Shown here one piece after another: positions 1-10,568 of a stretch of DNA of 64,000 nucleotides. How positions within the stretch are numbered: the first letter of the stretch is position 1; every line of letters starts with the position of its first letter. The DNA is taken from positions 62,001 through 126,000 of the forward strand of contig JAQWHD010000038.1 in the NCBI GenBank assembly GCA_029237915.1, given 5' to 3'. The position numbers and the translations under genes are program-made. The notes under the pieces are model-generated. The model did not search any database, was not told where the DNA came from, and saw only the letters and a program-made list of their open reading frames with translations. The DNA is from Thalassotalea sp. (GTDB lineage: Bacteria > Pseudomonadota > Gammaproteobacteria > Enterobacterales > Alteromonadaceae).

Positions 1-1200
1 TGTGGTGTTGAATCTCCATACACAGATGTCGAACTAGTATTACAAGATGAAAACTGGCAAACCATTAGTACTCACATGCCTGATGCTGAAGGTATTTTTG
101 AATTAACGACAGCAGATTATAAAATCAATTACACCCTCATAGCGACCAGTAAGCATAAGGGTAATGATCAAGGCATAGAAGCCGTAAGTTTTGCAAGTGT
201 TCAATCCAATAGTTCAGCCAAATATTATGCCACTAATGTAGCTCAACTTGATAACTCAAGCTGTGAATGTAAAACCAATGATGTGGTATTTATTCACAAT
301 CAACTAGATGAACTAAATGCAGCTTATAGCTCGGCTCAGTTTGATAGTTTTGAAAGGATCGATAGTAACAATACCAAATTCAATGCGTTAAAAACTTGTC
401 GTAATATTAATGACGAATGGCCAGATCATTCTTTTAGTGTCGAAGGACCAAGTGGCAATTATGAACTGGTTGGCTTATCCGGTTTTGGCACTGGCCATGA
501 AGATTTATACGATCTGTATCAAGCATTTAACTATGATAATTTAACGAATAAAAACCCTGATCTTACCTTTAGTCAATTTTTTAATGGCTTACGTCATTTT
601 GAAACCGAGGTAGCACAAGGTGCAGGTACGGTATTAGTTTTTGATAACCATAAATACACTGATACTGCTGTATATAGTGGTTATGGCACAAACACATTTG
701 ATGGTACAAGTTCAGGCCCGTTAACCCAGACCACTTTAAATTCTGAGCATGAAACCTTTAATAGCGACTATCAAGTAGCTCTAGATATTAGCCCAAGCAC
801 TAATCGACCAAATATCGACCTAGAGTATTTATCAGAAATACAAGACAATGGTGAGTATAACTTTAACGTCGTAAATAATTATAATATGGCGATTATCAAA
901 TTTGATTATTTAGCTAAAGATCCTAACACGCAGTTAGATATGCCAGCTTCATGGACAGTATATGGAGCGATATCAGGAGTGCTACCAACTGTAAATGGCC
1001 TTCCTGGGTATGAAGATATCATTAGCAAGGATACTAGTATTAAAGGTACATTCGTAAGATTAGTACAAAGCTCTGCAACAAGTGATTACGATAATTACAT
1101 TAAGTATTATGCTCAAGGTATAGAGTCTACCAATGAAAAATCATCAAATGCCTTTGCCAAAGAGCGTAGATTTTACAACATTAATATTGAATTAAAATAA
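1..1200 (+). CDS. Hypothetical (probably secreted/lipoprotein) protein, 5' truncated by window edge
   Basis: Frame 1 is open from base 1 (CGVESPYTDVELVLQDENW...) through the ORF-track Met at 76; ends TAA at 1200 and is followed by a terminator hairpin. Confidence 0.6.
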   Translation, partial: CGVESPYTDVELVLQDENWQTISTHMPDAEGIFELTTADYKINYTLIATSKHKGNDQGIEAVSFASVQSNSSAKYYATNVAQLDNSSCECKTNDVVFIHNQLDELNAAYSSAQFDSFERIDSNNTKFNALKTCRNINDEWPDHSFSVEGPSGNYELVGLSGFGTGHEDLYDLYQAFNYDNLTNKNPDLTFSQFFNGLRHFETEVAQGAGTVLVFDNHKYTDTAVYSGYGTNTFDGTSSGPLTQTTLNSEHETFNSDYQVALDISPSTNRPNIDLEYLSEIQDNGEYNFNVVNNYNMAIIKFDYLAKDPNTQLDMPASWTVYGAISGVLPTVNGLPGYEDIISKDTSIKGTFVRLVQSSATSDYDNYIKYYAQGIESTNEKSSNAFAKERRFYNINIELK

Positions 1201-1229
1201 AATCACTCTTTAAGCTCAGATAACAAAAA

Positions 1230-1260
1230 GCCGTTAAATTTTTCATTTAACGGCTTTTTT
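1230..1260 (+). terminator. Rho-independent terminator
   Basis: GCCGTTAAAT-TTTTC-ATTTAACGGC followed by TTTTTT. Confidence 0.85.
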
Positions 1261-1280
1261 AATTTTAGCGGTTGATTGTC

Positions 1281-1706
1281 TTACAGTCTATTAAGGAAAG
1301 TAAACGCCGTTTGGAACGCACCTTCTTGGAACTGCTTTAAACCAGTATCTCTAAAATCAATCGTGATTTGAGTACGGTGCAAACAATCTTTAATATCGGT
1401 TGGACGAATTAAGTCAACACGTACATCGTCAATTAATTGCAATGCAGCTTCAATCTTGAAACTTTGCGAGCCACCAGCAAACTTGCCTTTGGTCATTCGC
1501 TCTTTTATCGCGATTGCATCTATTTTGTAATCTTCAACGAACTTTCTAATGGTGAATTGAAATTTACGGATATGCTCCGATTCAACACCTTTAGCTAATG
1601 CAATTTTCGGCACTCGAGCATGCGGAATATCATACATACTATTTTCTAGCGACATTAAACAAATAATTGCATCATCGCCTTTGATTTCAATACCACAAAC
1701 TCTCAT
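1281..1706 (-). CDS. DUF3010 family protein
   Basis: 141 aa, MRVCGIEIKGDDAIICL..., recognised family pattern. Confidence 0.75.
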   Translation of the reverse strand: MRVCGIEIKGDDAIICLMSLENSMYDIPHARVPKIALAKGVESEHIRKFQFTIRKFVEDYKIDAIAIKERMTKGKFAGGSQSFKIEAALQLIDDVRVDLIRPTDIKDCLHRTQITIDFRDTGLKQFQEGAFQTAFTFLNRL

Positions 1707-1947
1707 GGTGTCTCCTTAATAATTAATTGCCCTTATTATAAGCAAATTTATGCAAAGGTGATATAAACAAATTGCAAATCATCCATCGACAGCATAAATA
1801 AAAGGTTACAAATGATAGACATAATTAAATTTGCATAAGTGATCGCTTGTTGGCAAGGTATATCAATAAAATAAAAAGCAAGTAACAGTTCTCTTAACTT
1901 AAAGAACTCTTATATAGACCTAAACACTTAACATCTTTGGTATCCAT

Positions 1948-3786
1948 ATGAAAAAACATCTACTGACACTATCAATTATTGCAGCTCTGGCAGCTTGTTC
2001 ACCAGCTGAAAAACCAAAGCCAACTGAAAAATCTGAAGAGCAACAGACAGGTAAAATTGACGCTCCGGCTTTAGAACAAAAGCTTATAGTAAAAGTTTAT
2101 GATGAAAAAATTAATGCCAAATTTATTAAGTTTAGCGCCGACTTAATTGAACAATTTTGGCAAAAAAATCCAGGTTACGCCGTCTATGTTGGCTATTACA
2201 AATACGATGACCAATTAAGCATTCCTGATGAAGCAGGGTTGAAAGCAGAGATAGTTTTTACTAAAGAAAAATTAGCTCAACTACAAGCCTTCGATGTGAG
2301 TGAGCTTAACCCAAGCAACGCTAGCGACTACTACATTTTGCAAAACCAAATGCAATCGAGTTTGTTCAACGTTGAAGAGCTTAAATCACATCAATGGGAT
2401 CCATCTAATTATAATATTGCAGGTGTTTTTGGTGTTATTTTAAATACAGATTACAAAGCCAAAGATGAACGTTTACGTACCATTTTTAAGCGTATGGAAT
2501 TTGTACCTGAATACTATCAAGCTGCGAAAGCGAACATTACTACACCAACAATCAATCATACTAAGCTCGCTATACAACAAAACCAAGGTGCTTTAGGGTT
2601 ATTTACCGGCGCGCTTCATACGGCGATGACCGAGTCTAATTTAAGCACCCAAGAAAAAGCCGATTTTAACTTTAGAATTGCCAAAACAACCAGTGCGATT
2701 AACGACTACGTAAGTTGGCTAGAAGATAAGCTTAAACAAATAGAAGCTGATGGCTCAGCGAAAGATTTTCGTATTGGTGAGGCATTGTACGAGAAGAAGT
2801 TTGCTTTAGATATTTACTCAAGCTTAACGGCTAAGCAATTATTCGACAAAGCCGAAGCTGAAAAAAATAGAATTCATGGTGAAATGGGTAAGCTGGCAGA
2901 TAAGTTATGGCCTAAATACTTTGCTACACAAGTAATGCCAGATAACAAACTTGTCGCCATAAAAGCTTTGATTGATCATATATCAGTGAAACACGTAGAG
3001 CGTGAAAAATTTGTCGCTAGCGTAAAAGCTCAAATACCACAATTAGAAAAGTTTGTAAGCGAAAATAATTTACTCGAAATGGATGCCGACAAGCCACTTG
3101 TGGTTAGAGAAACACCTGAATATCAACGTGGTTTTGCAGGGGCATCAATTAATGCGCCAGGTCCATATGATGCAGGTGCAAACACTTACTACAATGTTAC
3201 ACCACTTGATGCGTTTAATGACGACCAAGCTGAAAGCTATTTACGCGAGTATAACCACTGGATATTACAAATTTTAAATATTCATGAGGCTGTACCAGGA
3301 CATTACACTCAACTGGTGCATTCCAACAAATCTAAATCCTTAGTTAAATCGATTTTTGGTAATGGCGCTATGGTTGAAGGTTGGGCTGTTTATACTGAAC
3401 GTATGATGCTTGAACAAGGCTATGGTGATTTTGAACCAGAGCTTTGGCTTATGTACTACAAATGGAACTTGCGTGTGATCATGAACTCGATCATCGATTA
3501 TTCTATCCAAGTGACAGGACTGTCAGAGCAAGGTGCCCTTGATTTAATGATGAATGAAGCTTTCCAAGAAGAAGCTGAAGCTCGAGGCAAGTGGCGCAGA
3601 GCTACCTTGTCACAAGTACAACTAACCAGTTACTTTACAGGTTACTCTGAAATTTATGCTCTACGGGAAGAATTAAAAGCAAAGCTTGGTGATAAATTTA
3701 ACTTAGCCAACTTTCACAACCAATTCTTAAGTTATGGAAGCGCGCCAGTGCCAATCATTAGGGAAATGATGCTTAATAGTTTGTAA
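1948..3786 (+). CDS. DUF885 family lipoprotein (putative metallo-hydrolase)
   Basis: Lipobox LAAC near N-term; HEAVPGHYTQ motif and C-terminal GWAVYTERMM typical of DUF885. Confidence 0.85.
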   Translation: MKKHLLTLSIIAALAACSPAEKPKPTEKSEEQQTGKIDAPALEQKLIVKVYDEKINAKFIKFSADLIEQFWQKNPGYAVYVGYYKYDDQLSIPDEAGLKAEIVFTKEKLAQLQAFDVSELNPSNASDYYILQNQMQSSLFNVEELKSHQWDPSNYNIAGVFGVILNTDYKAKDERLRTIFKRMEFVPEYYQAAKANITTPTINHTKLAIQQNQGALGLFTGALHTAMTESNLSTQEKADFNFRIAKTTSAINDYVSWLEDKLKQIEADGSAKDFRIGEALYEKKFALDIYSSLTAKQLFDKAEAEKNRIHGEMGKLADKLWPKYFATQVMPDNKLVAIKALIDHISVKHVEREKFVASVKAQIPQLEKFVSENNLLEMDADKPLVVRETPEYQRGFAGASINAPGPYDAGANTYYNVTPLDAFNDDQAESYLREYNHWILQILNIHEAVPGHYTQLVHSNKSKSLVKSIFGNGAMVEGWAVYTERMMLEQGYGDFEPELWLMYYKWNLRVIMNSIIDYSIQVTGLSEQGALDLMMNEAFQEEAEARGKWRRATLSQVQLTSYFTGYSEIYALREELKAKLGDKFNLANFHNQFLSYGSAPVPIIREMMLNSL

Positions 3787-3826
3787 GATCATAATTTATA
3801 TAAGTTAAGCACTAAGCTAAATTAAG

Positions 3827-3857
3827 CGGGAATGAATATAGACTCATTCCCGTTTTT
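3827..3857 (+). terminator. Rho-independent terminator
   Basis: CGGGAATGA-loop-TCATTCCCG-TTTTT. Confidence 0.8.
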
Positions 3858-3976
3858 GTATTTATTGTTCTTCGTAATACATATTAATTACATAAAAAAG
3901 TTAACCTATTTTAAAAAATAGGAGTAAAATTAATGGCATATAATTAAATTTGCAGTGATCTTTAGGCCAGTATTAA

Positions 3977-5200
3977 ATGCAACCAGATTCATTTACCCAA
4001 AAACGTCATTTTATTATTACATTAGGAAAATTGCTGCATAAATTTGGCGCTACAACCTATCGCCTTGAAAATCATTTAACCAATGTTTCTCGTTTTTTGA
4101 GTGTGCCAGGCCAATTCATTATCACACCAACCTCAATGACCTTTGTATTATATAATTCAGAAGATCAATTAGAGCATAATTTCATAGTAAGAGTCGCTCC
4201 TGGTGATATCGATTTAGGTGCATTAGCTCGAACTAACGAGCTCGTTGAAGAGTTAGGGACAGGACAACGTAGTTTATCTGAAGCAATCGAACGTCTTGAT
4301 GAAATTAAAAACAAGCCAGCACCCTACCCTAATATTTTAATTTTTCTTGCTTTTGGTGCTTCATCAGGTGCTTTTGCCATGCTGATGCAAACTAGTTGGC
4401 ATGACGTATTCTGGTCTACTGTACTTGGTTTCATGGTTTACTTGTTAGTATTGTGGTCAGAGCGTTCAAAAAGTGTCGCGAATATGCTCGAGCCTTTATC
4501 ATCAATACTTGTTGCTATTTCAGCAAGTGCAATCACTCTTTTTGATCCATTAATTAATGTCCCCTTTGTGATCCTCTCTAGCATTATTGTTTTCATTCCA
4601 GGTCTTACCTTAACCACAGGTTTGAGTGAATTAGCTGAACGACATTTAATGTCAGGGACAGCAAAAATAATGGATGCATTTATGACTATGTTCAAGCTTT
4701 TTTTTGGCGCTATTTTAGGCATGACAATCAGTGGCTTATTTTGGCAACCAGTTGAATTTGTGCCAACAGAATTAGTGCCCGAATGGACAGTATGGCTTGC
4801 GGTATTAATTTTATCCTTATCACTTATCATTGTTTTTAAAGCAAGAAAAAGACATGGTTTTTGGGGTGTATTATCTGGATTTATCGCTTTTTCAGTGAGT
4901 TATTGGGCGGCAGATTACCTAGGAGTAGCTTTAGGCGCATTCGCGGGGGCATTTGCTATTGGTATCTATTCCAATTTATTTGCTCGTTTCTTTAAAGCAC
5001 CAGCATCTGTAGTTATGGTGCAAGGTTTAGTGGTATTAGTTCCAGGTTCAAAAGTTTACATTGGTTTAAATTCTATAATAACCGGTTCAGATATGATCAA
5101 TGCAGACCACCTTGGTTCGCAAACATTTTTAATTTTTATGTCGTTAGTCGCTGGCCTTATCTTTGCTAATGTTGCCGTTAGACCGCGCAACTCACTTTAA
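3977..5200 (+). CDS. ThrE-family threonine/serine exporter (DUF1212/DUF3815)
   Basis: 407 aa with N-terminal LGKLLHKFGATTYRLE...TSMTFVL and about 10 TM segments. Confidence 0.85.
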   Translation: MQPDSFTQKRHFIITLGKLLHKFGATTYRLENHLTNVSRFLSVPGQFIITPTSMTFVLYNSEDQLEHNFIVRVAPGDIDLGALARTNELVEELGTGQRSLSEAIERLDEIKNKPAPYPNILIFLAFGASSGAFAMLMQTSWHDVFWSTVLGFMVYLLVLWSERSKSVANMLEPLSSILVAISASAITLFDPLINVPFVILSSIIVFIPGLTLTTGLSELAERHLMSGTAKIMDAFMTMFKLFFGAILGMTISGLFWQPVEFVPTELVPEWTVWLAVLILSLSLIIVFKARKRHGFWGVLSGFIAFSVSYWAADYLGVALGAFAGAFAIGIYSNLFARFFKAPASVVMVQGLVVLVPGSKVYIGLNSIITGSDMINADHLGSQTFLIFMSLVAGLIFANVAVRPRNSL

Positions 5201-5202
5201 TT

Positions 5203-5964
5203 ATGTGTATATTATTCATCGCAATTAATCAGCATAAAGACTACCCTGTCATCATTGCGGCGAATCGCGATGAGTTTCATATTAGGCCAACAAAATCAGC
5301 TCATTTTTGGCCCGGCGAAGATAAAATATTAGCGGGTGTGGATCTGCAAGCCGGTGGTACTTGGTTAGGATTAAATGGTCTTGGCAATTTCTCAGCCTTA
5401 ACCAATATACGTAATTTAAAAAATTTAAACGCCGCAGCAAAGTCTAGAGGTGAACTGGTCACTAAAGCATTACAGAGTAGCACCTCACTTGATTTTAATT
5501 GGCTCAAATCTAATAGCGCTAATTACAATCCATTCAATTTAGTCTACAGCGACAATAAACAACTGTTTTGTTTTAACAGCGAAAGTAAAAGCCAAACCTT
5601 ACTAAATGATGGTTTTCATGCTATCTGTAATGGCGCACTAGATGATATCTGGCCAAAGATGGCGAAAGGTGAGTACTTATTAGAACAGCTAATCAGCGAG
5701 CAAAAGCCAATTAACCCTGAACATATCTTTGCCATCATGAAAGATCAAAGTCAGGCCCCTGATGAATTACTTCCAGAAACAGGTGTGGGTATGGATTGGG
5801 AGCGATTATTATCGAGTATTTTTATTCAATCAAACGATTATGGTACTCGTTCAACTACAGTTATCTTGCAACATCATTCTGGCAGTATCGACTTTTTCGA
5901 GCAAAGTTATACCGCTGATGGTAGTATTTTTAACAAACATCAATTTGCTTTAGCCAAAAGCTAA
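5203..5964 (+). CDS. NRDE (TANGO2-type) family protein
   Basis: MCILFIAINQHKDYPVIIAANRDEFHIRPT N-terminus carries the NRDE motif. Confidence 0.9.
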   Translation: MCILFIAINQHKDYPVIIAANRDEFHIRPTKSAHFWPGEDKILAGVDLQAGGTWLGLNGLGNFSALTNIRNLKNLNAAAKSRGELVTKALQSSTSLDFNWLKSNSANYNPFNLVYSDNKQLFCFNSESKSQTLLNDGFHAICNGALDDIWPKMAKGEYLLEQLISEQKPINPEHIFAIMKDQSQAPDELLPETGVGMDWERLLSSIFIQSNDYGTRSTTVILQHHSGSIDFFEQSYTADGSIFNKHQFALAKS

Positions 5965-5990
5965 AGAGTAATAAATAAAAGTGAATATCT

Positions 5991-6719
5991 ATGAGTAAAG
6001 TATGTATTGTTACTGGCGGCTCTTCAGGCATCGGTTATGCATTAGTAAGTAAGTTTTTGCAAGCCGACTACCAAGTGTTTAACTTAGATATTCAGCCATC
6101 AGATATTGGCCATTACATTGAGTGTAATATTGCCGATGTACAACAAGTTAAACGAGCGATTATCGATATCACTAAGCAAACAGGTCGTATTGACGTGTTG
6201 CTTTCTAATGCTGGCATTCATGTTTCAGCTAATATTGAAGATACAAGTGAAGAGTTATTAGATAAGGTTTTTGCTATAAATGTTAAAGGCGCTTACGCCG
6301 CGACTCAAGCTGTTCTGCCAGTTATGCAAAAACAGCAAAACGGTAGCATTATTTATATTGCATCGGATCAAGCATTAATAGGTAAAACTACCTCATTTGC
6401 CTATAATCTATCGAAACATGCATTGGCATCAATGGCCAAAACAACCGCATTAGATTATGCCGCATTTAATATTCGCGCCAACGCTATTTGTCCAGGTACT
6501 ATAGAAACGCCTTTATATCATAAAGCTATTGATAGTTACTGCTTACAAAGTGGTGCTAATAAACAAGAGATACACCAAGAAGAAGAGAAATTACAACCTC
6601 TTGGAAGATTGGGGCAACCTGAAGAGGTCGCCGAGTATGCGCTGTTTTTAGCAAGTGACAAAGCAAGTTTCATTACCGGCAGTTTACCGGTAATTGATGG
6701 CGGTTATACGACAGCTTAG
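5991..6719 (+). CDS. SDR family oxidoreductase
   Basis: TGGSSGIG, NAG, YNLSK motifs. Confidence 0.92.
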   Translation: MSKVCIVTGGSSGIGYALVSKFLQADYQVFNLDIQPSDIGHYIECNIADVQQVKRAIIDITKQTGRIDVLLSNAGIHVSANIEDTSEELLDKVFAINVKGAYAATQAVLPVMQKQQNGSIIYIASDQALIGKTTSFAYNLSKHALASMAKTTALDYAAFNIRANAICPGTIETPLYHKAIDSYCLQSGANKQEIHQEEEKLQPLGRLGQPEEVAEYALFLASDKASFITGSLPVIDGGYTTA

Positions 6720-6740
6720 CTGTTGCTGACTTTACAAACT

Positions 6741-7604
6741 ATGGATATTATTGACCCGCATCTACATTTATTTGACCTAACAAAAGGCGATTATCATTGG
6801 CTACAAGCTAAGCAAGCGCCTTTTTGGCCAGATAAATATAAAATCCATAGTAATTTTAGCGAACAAGACTTAGAGCTTGATAGCAATACAAACATTATTG
6901 GCTTTGTGCATATCGAGGCAGGGTTTAACAACCAACATCCGCACCGTGAAATTCAGTGGTTAGAACAAACCTGTAATTTAGCGTTTAAATCTATCGCATT
7001 TTTAGATATCACCAGCAACAACTTTGCTGAGCAACTAGGCAAGCTAAAACAATTCAAATCCTTGGTTGGCATTAGGCATATTCTTGATCAGCAGTTACTT
7101 GAGATTTTAAGCCAACAACACACCTTAAAAAACTTACAATTATTAGCGGCTAGTGATTTAATATTTGAAGCACAATTTGATATTGCCAATGCTAACGATT
7201 GCCAAATTTTTGTCGACACCATAAAGCAGTGCTCAAATTTAAAAGTCGTAATTAACCATGCGGGCTTTGCTGCAAATAATAAAATAGATGAAAAATATCG
7301 TGACTCATTATCCCTTCTAGCTTCATTAGATAATTGCTGGATCAAATGCTCTGGCTGGGAAATGCAAAATAGAGACTGGCAAACAAGTGATATAAAACCG
7401 TTATTAGAACTGATCATCACAACATTTGGTATTGAACGAGTGATGTTGGCGAGCAACTTTCCGGTAAGTAATTTAGCAATGTCCTACAAGCAGCTATGGC
7501 AAAAATACTCCAAAGAACTTTTAGCCAACTTTTCTCTCAAGCAAAAAAAACAGCTTAGCGTTGATAACGCTAAGCTGTTTTATCGATTTAACTTGCCGAG
7601 TTAA
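6741..7604 (+). CDS. Amidohydrolase family protein (COG3618-like, lactonase-type)
   Basis: MDIIDPHLHLFDLTKGDYHWL start; ORF-track start at 6723 is TTG, ATG at 6741 fits the conserved N-term. Confidence 0.75.
   Translation: MDIIDPHLHLFDLTKGDYHWLQAKQAPFWPDKYKIHSNFSEQDLELDSNTNIIGFVHIEAGFNNQHPHREIQWLEQTCNLAFKSIAFLDITSNNFAEQLGKLKQFKSLVGIRHILDQQLLEILSQQHTLKNLQLLAASDLIFEAQFDIANANDCQIFVDTIKQCSNLKVVINHAGFAANNKIDEKYRDSLSLLASLDNCWIKCSGWEMQNRDWQTSDIKPLLELIITTFGIERVMLASNFPVSNLAMSYKQLWQKYSKELLANFSLKQKKQLSVDNAKLFYRFNLPS
7541..7581. terminator. Bidirectional terminator hairpin lying inside the 3' end of the amidohydrolase CDS
   Basis: A8 tract, CAGCTTAGCGTT-gat-AACGCTAAGCTG (12-bp perfect arms), TTTT; convergent DUF502 gene ends at 7625. 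Confidence 0.7.
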
Positions 7605-7624
7605 GTGTTAATGTAAGCTAAGTA

Positions 7625-8242
7625 TTAACCTTGCTTATCCATTTCTAACATTATCTTAGCTTGGTCCATATTTACGTATTTACTAGACCCTTTACCAAAG
7701 CGCTTCAAGCTACCAAGTACGCCAATGAAATTATCATTAATTGGTTCAATACGTTCCGCATTAACATAGGCTATACCACCAGAGCGAGGATCTGGAGCAC
7801 CGGGGAAAAAGACTACAACTAAGTCTTCTGTTGTGCGCTCTACTTCATAGCCAATTTGCAATTGGTCATCAAAGCGGACCATAACAGGTTTTAATGCATT
7901 GGTTTCATCTGACGCACCAGTAAGACCTTCAGTAACGCTTTTAAGGTAAGCATAGCCAGGTATAAGTAACATTAGCTTATCATCAAGTATTGAAAATAAC
8001 TTTTTACCTAAACGGCTGCTCGCAAATAAGCCAGCAACAAAACATAATAATACGATAAATATATCGGCCATAATATTGGCAACGGCTACACCGCCAACAA
8101 CGTCGATTGGTACTAGTTCGCCTAAAGGCTCAGCAACTTTAAGCATGATTTCATAGGCTTTACCTAAGATCATAACAAAGATGATCACTGGCATTAAAAA
8201 TAAAAAACCACCTTTAATGGTATTCTTTAAAAAAATAAACAT
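7625..8242 (-). CDS. DUF502 family membrane protein
   Basis: 205 aa, two TM segments, FFPGAPDPRSGGIAYV pattern. Confidence 0.85.
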   Translation of the reverse strand: MFIFLKNTIKGGFLFLMPVIIFVMILGKAYEIMLKVAEPLGELVPIDVVGGVAVANIMADIFIVLLCFVAGLFASSRLGKKLFSILDDKLMLLIPGYAYLKSVTEGLTGASDETNALKPVMVRFDDQLQIGYEVERTTEDLVVVFFPGAPDPRSGGIAYVNAERIEPINDNFIGVLGSLKRFGKGSSKYVNMDQAKIMLEMDKQG

Positions 8243-8373
8243 GTATGTACTTCCGATATAAACTATTTGGCAAATGAGTTGCCTTTGATAATTAGAATTA
8301 TATCGACCGAGGGGAAGTGAAACTGTAATACTTTGGGAAGGATTTGTTACAAAGACGTAAGAATAAGATTAAA

Positions 8374-8402
8374 AAAATAAAAGGCAACCATCAGGTTGCC
8401 TT
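8374..8402 (-). terminator. Rho-independent terminator (minus strand)
   Basis: AAGGCAACC-tgat-GGTTGCCTT followed on minus strand by TTTATTTTTTT. Confidence 0.8.
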
Positions 8403-8438
8403 CAATATTTAAAAGTCATTAGTATAATTTTTGGTTAA

Positions 8439-9614
8439 TTATTTAACCGTAACGTGCGGCGATCTCATGACAATTTCATCGTTCAACTCAATACCAATGC
8501 CTGGCTCTTCTGATACTTCAAAAAAGCCATTTACCGGTTGCGGATCTTGAATACATAATTCGCGATTCCAAGATTTAATGGCATAAGTATGATGCTCATG
8601 AATTAAGAAATTTGGAATCGCGGTTTCTAAATGCAATGATGCAGCTGTTGCAACAGGGCCACCACAAACGTGAGCTTGTATACGAATATCGTAAACATCG
8701 GCGTAGTCACACACTTTTTTAGCTTCGGTAAAACCACCACATAAACCTACGTCTGGTTGCAGTACATCAATACTTTGGTCTTCAAAATAAGGACGAACAT
8801 CCCAGCGATGGTATAAACGCTCGCCACCAGCAATAGGTACATTTACATTATCAGAAACTTTTTTATGTACAGCCGAATTTAGGTAATTAACCGGCTCTTC
8901 GTACATCATACAACCAACTTCTTCGACAATTTTTCCCATTTGAATTGCTGAGGCTGCGCCCATTAAAGAATGCGATTCAAAAATAATATCGACATCTTCA
9001 CCTACGGCATCACGAATAGCTCTTAAGCGGTCGCCAAATAAACGCATTTGCGGCTTAGTAAATAACTTAGTGCGGTCAAAGGCTGAGCTACCATCATGGT
9101 TATAAACAATAGGGTCAACTTTCACTGCATCATAGCCTTCAGCCATAGCTTTTAGTGCTGCTTCAGCATACTCTTCTGGCTGAATTAGCTTTTTACATTC
9201 TTTATCCCAATCAAATTGTAATTGGCTAGCATAAGTGCGTAATTTGCCATTTACTTTACCGCCAAGTAATTGATAAACCGGTACACCTAAGGCTTTACCT
9301 TTGATATCCCAAAGCGCCGTATCAATAGCACTCATCGCTGAATATAGAACGGGTCCGCCGCCTAAGCCCCAAAAACTTTCACGCAACATTCTTGACCAAA
9401 GTAACTCGGTTTGAAATGGGTTATAACCAATTAGAACTGCTTCAGAAATTTCTTTAATCATTGCGGCTGCAGCGCTATGACCCCAATCGTATGCAAGTCC
9501 CGCTTCACCAACACCGGTAATACCTTCATCAGTATGAATTCGAATAAAAACAGGATTCCAAGCCGTTCGCTCAGGACAGTGGATATCAAAAATTTCTACG
9601 TGGGTGATTTTCAT
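8439..9614 (-). CDS. Mandelate racemase/muconate lactonizing enzyme (enolase superfamily) protein
   Basis: MKITHVEIF..., DTALWDIKGKALGVPVYQLLGG, KVDP, EEP, HVCGGPVATAASLHL. Confidence 0.9.
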   Translation of the reverse strand: MKITHVEIFDIHCPERTAWNPVFIRIHTDEGITGVGEAGLAYDWGHSAAAAMIKEISEAVLIGYNPFQTELLWSRMLRESFWGLGGGPVLYSAMSAIDTALWDIKGKALGVPVYQLLGGKVNGKLRTYASQLQFDWDKECKKLIQPEEYAEAALKAMAEGYDAVKVDPIVYNHDGSSAFDRTKLFTKPQMRLFGDRLRAIRDAVGEDVDIIFESHSLMGAASAIQMGKIVEEVGCMMYEEPVNYLNSAVHKKVSDNVNVPIAGGERLYHRWDVRPYFEDQSIDVLQPDVGLCGGFTEAKKVCDYADVYDIRIQAHVCGGPVATAASLHLETAIPNFLIHEHHTYAIKSWNRELCIQDPQPVNGFFEVSEEPGIGIELNDEIVMRSPHVTVK

Positions 9615-9685
9615 GGTTATATAGATTCCGTATTCATTTCTTATTAATTTTTATAATTACTGCAAAGGTTATTCACAACTATAGA

Positions 9686-10453
9686 CTACTGAGCAAAGCT
9701 AGGATCTAGGCGATACGCTTTACGCATCATCGCAGGCCATGCTTTTTGCCCACCAGTACTGCCGGTGTGCACTACTTTAGCCTGTACCATAATATTATCA
9801 ATTATAGGTTGAGGGATACTGGTAGTTTCCTGTCCTGCTGATTGCAACATTAATTGAATTTCACAGGCCCTGTTTAAATCATACATACGCATAAAAGCAT
9901 CGCCTATGGTTGCCCCTAATGTTAAGCCGCCATGATTGCGTAATAATAAATGATTATTACTGCCAAGGTTTTGCTGTAAGCGTTTTTTCTCATCAGGATT
10001 AACCGCTAAGCCTTCATAGTCGTGATAACTCATCGACGCCATAGAGAACATTGAATATTGGCTCAACGGCAACAAACCTTGTTTTTGTGATGCTACAGCA
10101 ATAGTAGAGTTGGTATGTAAATGCATCACACACTGTGCATCATGGCGCACTGCATGAATTGCACTATGAATAGTAAAACCTGCCGGGTTAATAGCAAATT
10201 CACCACCATCAAGCACATTGCCGTCAATATCAATTTTCACTAAATTAGACGCAGTAACCTCATCAAAGGCGATTCCAAAAGCATTTATCAAGTAATGTTC
10301 ACTATTAGGAATACGGGCAGAAATGTGGGTGTAAATGAGATCATCCCAACCAAAATGTGCAGTTAGGCGATAACATGCGGCTAAATCTACACGAGTTTGC
10401 CACTCGGCTTGTGATACTTTTTCTTTTAAATTTCTTTCGAGTAAATCGTACAC
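9686..10453 (-). CDS. Class II aldolase/adducin family protein
   Basis: CYRLTAHFGWDDLIYTHISARIP, HLHTNSTIAVA, LRNHGGLTLG. Confidence 0.9.
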   Translation of the reverse strand: MYDLLERNLKEKVSQAEWQTRVDLAACYRLTAHFGWDDLIYTHISARIPNSEHYLINAFGIAFDEVTASNLVKIDIDGNVLDGGEFAINPAGFTIHSAIHAVRHDAQCVMHLHTNSTIAVASQKQGLLPLSQYSMFSMASMSYHDYEGLAVNPDEKKRLQQNLGSNNHLLLRNHGGLTLGATIGDAFMRMYDLNRACEIQLMLQSAGQETTSIPQPIIDNIMVQAKVVHTGSTGGQKAWPAMMRKAYRLDPSFAQ

Positions 10454-10568
10454 TTACTTTCCTTAAAGGCATTATTATAAACAGTATAACTGGAATTTAA
10501 TCTACTAGTAATCAATGTTACAGCAGAGTAAACTAATTTCAGCATATTTTTTAACAATGGACTAATTA

